DNA from: Hyposmocoma kahamanoa
Lineage: Eukaryota > Arthropoda > Insecta > Lepidoptera > Cosmopterigidae
DNA length: 64,000 bases
Assembly (NCBI RefSeq): GCF_003589595.1
Contig: NW_020653770.1
Span: 4,234,528-4,298,527 of the forward strand
Direction of reading: 5' to 3'
In this document: piece after piece, positions 56,169 through 64,000 of the stretch
Layout of the letters: each line of letters starts with the position of its first letter
Numbering within the stretch: the first letter of the stretch is position 1
Program-made: the position numbers and the translations under genes
The notes under the pieces: model-generated
Databases searched by the model: none
What the model was told of the DNA's origin: nothing
What the model saw: the letters and a program-made list of their open reading frames with translations, nothing else

Positions 56169-56557
56169 CAAGACATCTCGCACGCAACCCTATTAAAGCA
56201 TTGCATCGACACATTCCGTCGCCTTGGCCCGAATAGAGATGGCACGAATCTATAAGATCTATTTCATATATCAATAAATTGCTTCGATTGCTATTTGTGC
56301 TCGGAGTGTGAATTGATATATAATAATAAAACATTTCTTGTGCGATTACGGCGAAGCCAAAAGAAAAGGAGCTATTGTACTCAATAAATAGTGACACGCA
56401 TTTATTGATACTTTTTGGGTGTTCATTCCATTACAGGGTGATTTGACCCTTTAATAGGAAGAACTTTTACTACGGGGAGCTCTCAAAAGTCGCGACAAAA
56501 CCTGAACGAATGAATAATGTATGAAAGAAATAGCACTTTTTTAAAGTTACAACAGTA

Positions 56558-56818
56558 AGCGTGTTTGCCCACTACATCCGATTCCAATTCCTTCCGAATC
56601 TGAGACTATGCAAATCTAGAAAACTCGGACCCACTTCGGATGTCCCTTGTGCACTAAGTCCAATTCTAATCCGAGAAAAGATGAATATCGCTTGTACACC
56701 TAGAGATAAAATGGTCCCTGTGACATTTCGGACCGTCTTATTTCGGACCGTCTTATTTCGGACCGTCGTATATCTCGGATTCGGAACTGATACGAAACGG
56801 ACGTAGTGCGTAAACGCT
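56558..56818. mobile_element. MITE with AGCGTTTACGCACTACGTCC-type termini
   Basis: The left end AGCGTGTTTGCCCACTACAT and the right end ACGTAGTGCGTAAACGCT are imperfect inverted repeats. The interior carries three exact or near-exact 15-bp units, TTTCGGACCGTCTTA, at 56726-56770. The open frame across it only reads this repeat. Confidence 0.6.
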
Positions 56819-57525
56819 CTAATGATAACATATGGATAGCTGTTTGTGACTATAATGACGAAAGATTGGTGATCAGATAGGTTAAAACGTACATTAACAC
56901 ATTGTGAACAACGCCGCCGGAAAAGCTAGTAAAACAATAAAAGAACTTATAATAGTGTACGAAGATCGTTTTCGTTTTCATAAGCTTTTTAGGTCAATAG
57001 TACTGGCCGAATGTATATCAATGCCTCGCTTGAACAATAAAAAATCTATTACGCGTTCTATATTTGAAAAATATCGATTTTACATATTCAAATTGAAAGC
57101 AGTCGTTAATTTGAAATATTGCGATTTAAATTCGACAGTCATTTGTTTTTATTGAAGACTTCATTTTTTTAGTTCAGGGATTCTTTCGATTGAATAACAA
57201 TGCAATAAAAAAGTATTCTATCTGAATTTTATGGAACAAGTTGCGTTGAAAGTGTCTTCCATTTACTAGACCAGTGGTGCATAGCAACAAGTAGGCAGAA
57301 TTAATGTAAATTGAGCTTTGCATTAATGACAAATAGTCCAATAAAGATTGTGCAATAAGTACGCATCACAGAACAATAAATTACTAGTAGAAGTGGTTAG
57401 TTAGCATCACACGCGTGACCACAGTGTGGACAGTTGTCCCTACTTGAGTTCAGTCCGCCATTTTCGCTTTGTACGGTATGGTTGTGTCATTCTTTCATAC
57501 AATTCTCTAAAATCCTTTATAAACA

Positions 57526-57599
57526 CCTTATTATGCTGTTTTAGAGTGCAAAAATGATAGCACCACAAATGTTACCCGTGGCGGTATTTCATGTCATCG
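57526..57599 (+). pseudogene. THAP-type zinc-finger N-terminus, decayed, ending at a splice donor
   Basis: The plus strand reads P-Y-Y-A-V-L-E-C-K-N-D then STTNVTRGGISCHR, followed by GTAAGT. The AV-x2-C-K-N...GGISCHR pattern is the start of a THAP DNA-binding domain (normally C-x2-4-C). The first Cys is Tyr here, and the codon where Met is expected is ACA with an in-frame stop just before, so this copy looks dead. THAP domains occur in P-element-type transposases and cellular regulators. Confidence 0.5.
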
Positions 57600-58644
57600 G
57601 TAAGTCTTATTTGAATAAATTTTCAATTTTTTGTTACAAGAAACGAAAGTGAAGCTTATACACGTGCAATATCGCAGTATAATAGGCGATTCTTTTTTGG
57701 GAAACTAAATTAATAAGTCCAATTCGTCGTCGTTCAGCAAATAACCGCTAGATGGCAGCACATTGATTGAAATTTCGATATATTATCAAAACGTCGTAAC
57801 TTGCAATAATAAGTGTTGATGGTAATGAACTTTCAGCGATATGCCAACAACCAAATGCACATCTTCGACCAATCAATATCAAGATATTGTAGTGCATCAA
57901 AATAAGAATGTGTGAGTGTTGGCGACATGGGTTCTGATAGTAATCGAGGCTTACGCTCTTCCATTGTTTTTTTTCTTCCGCGGTCCTCACTACCACACAA
58001 AAAAAATTGCAGTTAATTAGAAACGTAGCGAATGAAATTGGATAGCCATTTGTTTTTATAGACTACTCCATCTTTTAGAATTTACTTTATGATTTAAGGA
58101 TTTTTATAAAATCTGTGCGTAAAGAACTTACTTGTTACAATTCTAAGTGCTATCGAGACTACATTTTTAACACTTAGGAATTTGAATTTAAACTTTGAAA
58201 GTTTTCACATTCCGTCACTTTGAATTGTCGCGGGGTAAACGTAAAAATTATTCCTATGCATTTTATTGTGGATTTTTTTTATACAAATGTAAGTGCGTAT
58301 TTGACCTCCGTCTCTCCTGATGGATAGTGACGATGAGGTCGACGATGGAGCATGCACACCTAAATAATGCCTATTTACTCTCGCCTTGAAAAGGTCCAAG
58401 ATATAACGTTCAGGGAACAAGTCTGCAGGCAAGGAATTCCACTCCATAGCCGTTCGCCACATAAATGTGGAAGCGTAACGCTTCGTGCGAATCTTTGGAA
58501 TATCCACAACATAGACGTGCAACCCAAACGTACGTCTACTCCCCTGATGATGGAAAGGGGAAGGCGGAATCAAATTATGCAATTCCATCGCACACTCTCC
58601 GTGATATATCATGTACAATACCGATAAGCAGGCATGTTCACGTC

Positions 58645-59042
58645 ATGGACCACTGTCGTACCACCTTGTGCAGGTGCTGACCGGGCACGGCTGCTTCGGT
58701 CACTACCTGCACAAGGTGGCGAGGAGGGAACCGTCCCCGTCGTGCCACGAGTGCGGCGCTGCGGATGACACCGCGCAGCACACCCTAGAGTGTAGCCGGT
58801 GGGATGAGCAGCGCCGCACTCTGACGGGGACTGTAGGGCAGGACCTCTCGCTGCCGAGCGTGGTTGCCGCCATGCTCGATAGCGAGGAGTCCTGGGAGGC
58901 GGTGGCCTCCTTTTGCGCAGAGGTTATGTCGCAAAAGGAGGCCGCGGAGCGAGTGCGCCAGGACGCGGCGGACGCGCACCCGCTCCGGCGCAGACGTACG
59001 GGGAGAAGGCGAAGGCAGTTCGCTGCTCGCCTGATCCCCTAG
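58645..59042 (+). pseudogene. R1-clade ORF2 C-terminus (post-RT zinc knuckle)
   Basis: The frame is open to a stop at 59040-59042. It reads TGHGCFGHYLHKVARREPSP, then a C-x2-C ... H-x4-C motif (CHECG...AQHTLEC), WDEQRR, LSLPSVVAAMLDSEESWEAV, EVMSQKEAAERV and an Arg-rich end. This is the C-terminal tail of R1-clade non-LTR retrotransposon ORF2 proteins. RT and endonuclease are absent (5' truncation). The frame is undamaged, so the insertion is young. Its GC content is far above its neighbours. Confidence 0.9.
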
Positions 59043-59280
59043 TGAGACCAGCGGGCTCTGGACAGGGACTCCGGAGCCTGCATTGCACGGCCTCACTCGT
59101 CTGGGGGGCGGGTCGGAGGACAACCGACTCGCCCCTCCGTTGGCGCGGGAGCCCTGGCGTAAGCTAGGGAGGTTTTAGTGGGGTAGGCACTCCAGTCTGG
59201 AGGGAGAGTCCCCACATAACCCCTGAGTCTCCCTGAGCTCAGGGGTATCCATAAAGATTTCCCCCCGAAAAAAAAAAAAA
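58645..59280 (+). mobile_element. R1-clade LINE 3' end, 5'-truncated, with poly(A) and 13-bp target duplication
   Basis: A GC-rich insert bounded by GCATGTTCACGTC at 58632-58644 and 59285-59297, ending in a 13-A tail (59268-59280). It carries the last part of the R1-type ORF2 and its 3' UTR. Target-primed insertion into another LINE (minus strand) is evident because the host frame resumes across the duplication. Confidence 0.92.
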
Positions 59281-59625
59281 GAACGCATGTTCACGTCGGT
59301 GTTCAAGGCTCGGCAGTTTCGCCTCTACTAATTCCGCGTCAAGCCTCTTAGCACGCTTGTCAATTGAATCCAAGCAGTACTCTACATATGCACGTCCGGC
59401 CTTGTGCTTGATAAAGCTGAACTGTCCCGAATAAAAGTAACGTTTTAGTTCAAGATTAGTGTTTATATAACACTAATGGCTTGCTTGAATACAATTTAGT
59501 TGGAAATCAAGACGTTAGAACAAGTGTTTCTAAAAAACCATGAACGCTTTCAGATAATGTCAGCTATTGTCACTGAACTGACCTTCAGATTTCTTGGCAA
59601 AAGTGGAGAGAAATGCGAACAAGAG

Positions 59626-59716
59626 TGACATGTGCCTGTAAATTTCTCCATCACCCTTAACCCTTCAAAACCGGAACGCATTAATGATCACAGTATTGCT
59701 TGGCGGCAATAATAGA
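59626..59716 (+). repeat. R4 3' fragment
   Basis: CATGTGCCTGTAAATTTCTC to TATTGCTTGGCGGCAATAAT. Confidence 0.6.
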
Positions 59717-60128
59717 CTAAAAATGAAAGAAATGGCCCCAATGTACTACATACGTTGTCGTGTAGGTATAGAATAGTCATACATTCAAATGTAAATATTT
59801 TTAAGAGTTTTAAATGTATGTTTTGACATTCTTATGTATGTACGTCTGTCTTGTGAAACTATTATGCTCTTTGTATTACTTAAATTCTGATCATACAAAC
59901 CACTTTTGTTGTACAATGCTTGGAAATTCGTGTAATTACTTTTAATTGACGTTACCATGCAAATCAATGAAACAGCTGATTCAAGTTTGTACGAGAAGGA
60001 ATACTCATTATTGGTATAATGACTATTTCGATTATAAGAATATTATTTAGTTATTTAATGAGATGTGACTCACTCAATTGTAGCCTTGATATAATAAAAG
60101 CTACATGTGATAATATGTCAGAAAAACC

Positions 60129-60780
60129 AAATTTAAAAAAGAAGGAGGTTCTTAATTTTACTGTATTGTTTTTATGTATGTTACGCCCTTAGAATAATAA
60201 CGCATAGAAACCTAGCCCGCACACGCTAAGTGAGGCAAATTGAAGCGCTCCCAAAGGGCCTACACGAGCGGGCGGGCCGTCAGTGCTCAAGGTCAACTTG
60301 CAACGCGAACAGATCAAGAATTTTAGCTAAAAATGAGTGTAAAAATACGTCAAACAAACATAAAATAGATACTAACAGCACATTCCACAAGGAAGTAACG
60401 CGTTTCAACTTGTATTTTTATATAAATATTCACTAAAACCGAAAATTAATTTCGTTGCAACAAGACACGAAAATGCCTACATGAATTTGATTTTTGCCTC
60501 ACTTGTGATAGTTCGTTTGATATGAAACTATCATTCTATGCGTTATTATTCTAAGGTTACGCCATCACTCTGGCATTTGTGAAACGATTTTGATGATTTT
60601 TTTTTATTGGAAAGAGGGTACCTCATTATTCATCTTATTTAAATTTGAAGAAAATATTCCACCTCTATTGGTGACAAACTAGGGGCTGAATCCGGTTTCA
60701 GGCACTTTCCGGTAACCGGATTTCAATAAAACTTGGCAAATAGATGTAATTCCACGACCTTTTGAGGTCGGTATTTTTTA
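60129..60780 (+). repeat. AACCGAC-family repeat, split by the CTTAG MITE
   Basis: AAAAAAGAAGGAGGTTCTTA .. GTATGTTACGCC, MITE, then ATCACTCTGGCATTTGTGAA .. GACCTTTTGAGGTCGGTATT. Confidence 0.7.
60188..60555 (-). mobile_element. MITE family CTTAGAATAA, copy B
   Basis: A 368-bp element in inverted orientation relative to copy A, with the same termini and a perfect 8-bp duplication GTTACGCC (60180-60187 and 60556-60563). It is inserted inside an older AACCGAC-family repeat, whose sequence resumes exactly after the duplication. Confidence 0.93.
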
Positions 60781-61331
60781 AAATAATAATAATCGTTTAT
60801 TTCTCTTTCCAGAAAGTAATAAGATTAGGTACTTGCTAAAAAACTTACGAAACAGAGTTAATATTTTGTGGAAAGCTGGAGCCTAAACTAAATCAGATAT
60901 TTATATTTTAGATCTCCAGGCCTTCCAACTCAGATTATGTTATAATTACATCATTATATTCTTTTTTTTTATCTTCTATCATAACCTTATTCTAATTGTC
61001 ATGCAATTTACAGTAAAACTTCGTCAACTATCGCCGTTTTAACATGTCACACAACATTTTTATATATTTTGATAAGGGTTCAAATAGAATTCCTGATGAA
61101 TGATGAACGGTGCCGCATTGGACAAGCGAGAAATGCTCTCTTCAGAATGAAGACCCTGCTCTGTAACAGACGTCTTAACATCGGTCTCCGCGCTCGACGG
61201 GCTCATTATTACAATAACAAAATATGATATAATATTAAAAAATGAGGCACATTTTTGACTTATGTGCTTTAGTCCACCGGCCTTAGAATTTTGTAAGCAC
61301 GATCTTTAGACCTCCATCTTGAGAAGTTATA

Positions 61332-61441
61332 TAGCAGCAATGGATCTCCTTGTGCAAGAGTTCCGCTATACCTATTTCTGCTACCAAGCATTACTGCTTT
61401 TAGAAATATGAGCATTGCTGCGTTCCGGTTTTGAAGGGTAA
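61332..61441 (-). repeat. R4 3' fragment (minus)
   Basis: TAGCAGCAATGGATCTCCTT to GCGTTCCGGTTTTGAAGGGT; directly abuts the MITE at 61451. Confidence 0.6.
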
Positions 61442-61450
61442 TAGTAATAC

Positions 61451-61735
61451 CGTTTTCGCACTACGTCCGACTCGTATCAGGACCCGTTTCTGAACTCTTC
61501 GATATTTTAACCGAATCGTGCGATTGTATATTGTTCTCGAATCGACGAGCGCTTTCCGATCTATTCAGAAGATTCCGAGTAAAGGTAGACGTCAGCAGAT
61601 CCGCAGCGCACGCATCGGACAGATCGCATCAAACGGCTCTGTTTGTGGCAGTGCGTCCACTGATACACAATCCGTATTACGTCGTCAGCACGTGCGGTTC
61701 GGATCAGTGGACGCTGTTGTATGAACTTCTATACA
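61451..61735. mobile_element. Probable relative of the 56558 MITE
   Basis: Begins CGTTTTCGCACTACGTCCGA, like the ends at 51390 and 56818, and is GC-richer than its flanks. The right terminus could not be paired, so the extent is uncertain. Confidence 0.35.
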
Positions 61736-61759
61736 AAGTATACTAAAATCCGTATAATG

Positions 61760-62480
61760 ATACCTGTGGTACCTTTAAACGTTCAATATCGTTATCCAAC
61801 AGCGTTTACGTATTTCGTCCTTTGTATAGATTTTTAAGATTTTAAAGGCCTAAAATACCTAAAATATAGGAATGCATTGGTCTTGCATTAAAATAAATTT
61901 ATAAAACTGAACAAAATCCAGACTTTATTGAAAATAATTAGAGATATCCATATTACATTCTTGCTTTGTAAACAATAGGACGTTCGGTAGCTTTCATTCG
62001 ATAACTGTGTGTTTGGAGCCTTAGACGCCGTTTGTAGCCTTCGGTTCGGTTTCGAATACGACAGTTTCGTTCTATTCGGATATTGTGAATAAAAATGATA
62101 TGAAATCGTATATGTCAATCGACCGACGGCATTGACATTTGATTAAAAAAAAAGTCTTTTATATAAATAATCTCGGGTCCAATCACCCTGATCCCACTCA
62201 TAAAATTATCTTTGCGCTTATCATAATATTACATACATCGTATTATTTTATCTCTTATCTTTAGTAAACCTTTATCGTTGGCTGTAGCCATGGAAACCAA
62301 CAAATGCCTATCATTTTAGTGCCCGTGTTTAGTATGATTTCCGATTTAACCTATCAGCAAAGTCAAGCGTTCGTTTTGCGTGCAGGTTACGGCGGTCAAT
62401 AGCAGTCACCCTCAGTTCGCATATTCTTGTCGCCCAATGGCGTTTTGGCCTAGATCATATTTTTGTCATGAACAAAAGGT
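61760..62480. other. AT-rich stretch, nothing recognised
   Basis: No repeat family or exon signal identified. Confidence 0.45.
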
Positions 62481-62489
62481 TTCACAATA

Positions 62490-62940
62490 ATCTCAGTACA
62501 GGGTATTAAAAAAACCGACCTCAAAAGTACGTGGAATAGTACGTCCATTTGCTAAGTTTTATTGAAATATCCCCTAGTCCGCCACTATACAGGACTTGAC
62601 ACTGGAGATAATAAAAATCGGTTCTCACTACTCAAAGTATATTGAGAGAAAAACGCCTTGAATTGGAGAAATAGCAAAATCAACCATTAAAGTAATTGCT
62701 CCTAAATTAAAGTTAGGCGCTATTTATAAAAATGAATCTTCATGCGTGAACAGCCGCCCTTCAAGGTGGATGATTTTCTTCAAAATGAAATGGGACCACT
62801 ATGAAAGTACCCCCTTTCCAACAAAAAAAGAATCATGAAAATCGGTTCACACATACCGGAGTTATCGCGTAACATACATACAAAAAAAAAGAACATACAG
62901 TCGAATTGAGAACCTCCTCCTTTTTCGAAGTCGGTTAAAA
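62490..62940 (-). repeat. AACCGAC-family repeat, near full copy
   Basis: TCTCAGTACAGGGTATTAAA to CCTTTTTCGAAGTCGGTTAA. Followed at once by the THAP-like frame. Confidence 0.75.
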
Positions 62941-63069
62941 ATGATATGCTTCTGTGCTGTTAAGGACTGCATATCATTATCTCACATAGATAAAAAACTT
63001 AAATTTCATCAGTTTCCACATACGGAAGAAAGGTGTAAAGGTTTAACAAGTTTTATTGAAATCTATTGA
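62941..63069 (+). pseudogene. THAP-type zinc-finger fragment
   Basis: A 42-codon frame from ATG: MICFCAVKDCISLSH, then KKLKFHQFPHTEERC, then a stop. C-A-V-x2-C with F-H-x-F-P is the N-terminal half of a THAP domain. The second metal-binding half (C-x2-H) and the AVPTIF-like end are missing. It is wedged between two AACCGAC-family repeats (62490-62940 and 63108-63291), so it may be a captured exon or a piece of a larger element. Confidence 0.55.
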
Positions 63070-63107
63070 CGGACAGTGGATGAAATCCAATAAATCTGAT
63101 TCGCCCC

Positions 63108-63291
63108 CTTAAATTGTCACCCGAGGTAGATTATTTTCTTCAAATTTTAATGGGACCACTGCTAAAGTAGGTACCCCCTTTGCAACAAAAAAAAGTCATC
63201 GAAATCGATTTACAAGTGTCGAAGTAATCGCGTAACACACACACATAAAAAAATCAGTCGAATTTAGAACCTCCTCCTTTTTCTGGAGCTG
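63108..63291 (-). repeat. AACCGAC-family fragment
   Basis: AATTGTCACCCGAGGTAGAT to GAACCTCCTCCTTTTTC. Confidence 0.6.
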
Positions 63292-63410
63292 CGTCTAGAG
63301 TTAACTTATTTGCTTTTAAAGTTTAAACTGTGGGCTTTGAGAAAAGAAAAATCTTAATAAATAAAAAAACATCTCTCGCCAGGACTGGTAGCTGTAAAGG
63401 TACTAACTGC

Positions 63411-63705
63411 GTGATAAATCTGTAATAGATTTCTCATAGATGGCGCTACGAGTAAAAAGTCGTTGAAAGACCAAGTACAAAGACACGACGCAAGCACATA
63501 GAAAAAATCGTGAGGTCCGTTGGTTCGTTCCGTGGCTTAGTTGGTATAGCGTCTGGCACGGTATGCAAGAAGACGTCGGTTCGAATCCGACTGGATCGAA
63601 GGAATTTTTTCTGAGTGTTCGATCTTTGTATTAATAATTATAACAAACTAGTGGAGTAATTTCACAAAAAATAATTTAATATCAATTCAATACAAATTTA
63701 ATAAA
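63411..63705 (+). mobile_element. S1 tRNA-like SINE, longest single copy
   Basis: Runs from GTGATAAATCTGTAATAGAT through GATGGCGCTACG, box A TGGCTTAGTTGG (exact pol III consensus), box B GGTTCGAATCC (exact), the ATTTTTTCTGAGTGTTCGAT segment and AATAATTATAACAAACTAGT, to the A/T-rich tail. At about 295 bp it serves as the reference for the family. Confidence 0.88.
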
Positions 63706-63769
63706 AAATAAATCATAACAAACTTTGAATATTGAATAACAAATTAATGCGGCACTGGGAAGCGCACCG

Positions 63770-63915
63770 TGAGTTTCTAAGATACGAGGTCGTGCCGTGC
63801 GTGGTGATACGTTACGATGTCGTGTCGTGAATTTTTACGTTGCTCGTCGTACATTTTCACGATACAACGTCGTCTCGTGAAACGATGTCGCGTCGTGCTA
63901 CGTCGTATCGTGTTT
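63770..63915. repeat. Degenerate tandem of TCGTGTCGTG-like words
   Basis: ACGATGTCGTGTCGTGAATT, ACGTCGTCTCGTGAAACG and CGCGTCGTGCTACGTCGTAT: an irregular repeat with a period near 20, no coding capacity. Confidence 0.5.
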
Positions 63916-64000
63916 ATGTGTAAGAGCCCTATAGTAGTGAGTGGCGACTGAACGATTAAAAGTAAGAATGTCGAAGAAAAGGAAGTAAAGAACGATTGAA

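Larger units (their letters stand above)
58272..59435 (-). pseudogene. LINE ORF C-terminus (minus strand), interrupted by the R1-clade insert
   Basis: Reading leftward on the minus strand, 59435-59298 gives SGQFSFIKHKAGRAYVEYCL, KRAKRLDAELVEAKL and PSLEHRRE. After the R1 insert, 58631-58280 gives SVLYMIYHGECAMELHNLIP, RRTFGLHVYVVDIPKIRTKR and MEWNSLPADLFPERY, then FKARVNRHYLG. These are the terminal motifs of an insect non-LTR retrotransposon (WNSLP...FP..Y....FK.RV.R). Sister fragments lie at 38514-38745 and 27395-27510. Confidence 0.85.

Noticed and set aside
63530..63600. Possible tRNA gene with exact box A and box B
   Set aside because: Part of the multi-copy S1 SINE; it lacks a proper cloverleaf and has a conserved non-tRNA head and tail.

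Overview
The window is AT-rich, intron- and repeat-dominated insect nuclear DNA, most likely from a moth or butterfly. This is inferred from the mix of elements: tRNA-like SINEs present in many copies, RTE-type LINE 3' ends with an ATGATG tail, decayed mariners with a D,D34D-type transposase, R1-clade and Penelope-like relics, and many short inverted-repeat (MITE-like) elements. No bacterial-style operon, rRNA, convincing free-standing tRNA gene or CRISPR array is visible. Two runs of ten Ns mark assembly gaps (32167-32176 and 52483-52492). || The one cellular gene I can support lies on the minus strand. Exon candidates at 25693-25706 (start codon, tentative), 16855-17000 and 12673-12829 join in phase into a secreted protein: a signal peptide, a Cys-rich segment, then a somatomedin-B-like CYCDEFC...DDCCPDY...C domain. 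This is the N-terminal layout of tubulointerstitial-nephritis-antigen-like proteins (TINAGL1; Drosophila CG3074/Swim). The papain-like part was not found and probably lies left of position 1. || Layout: 1-12.6 kb is intron or flank with repeats. 12.67-17.0 kb holds two exons; the intron between them carries two RTE 3' ends, an unclassified repeat and a mariner. 17-25.7 kb is the proposed first intron, with MITEs, a 1.5-kb composite bounded by near-perfect inverted repeats, a LINE nested in a MITE, and a Penelope relic. 25.7-64 kb looks intergenic: a triple-nested hAT-like MITE at 26.3-27.4 kb, a palindromic LINE/SINE complex at 33.4-34.2 kb, several LINE 3' fragments, a second mariner at 47.5-48.7 kb, a (GT)n gap at 52.4 kb, an R1-clade LINE inserted into another LINE at 58.3-59.4 kb, and two THAP-like zinc-finger fragments at 57.5 and 62.9 kb. 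|| The most notable structural signals are: (1) tRNA-like SINEs that recur as head-to-head inverted dimers, two of them flanked by one target-site duplication each, so each dimer was inserted as a unit; (2) three MITE families with exact or near-exact 8-bp target duplications; (3) a MITE whose 8-bp target overlaps the putative splice donor of exon 1. Family names S1, S2, S3, R4, D and the MITE labels are local to this annotation. Repeat boundaries without a stated target duplication are approximate to about 10-20 bases.
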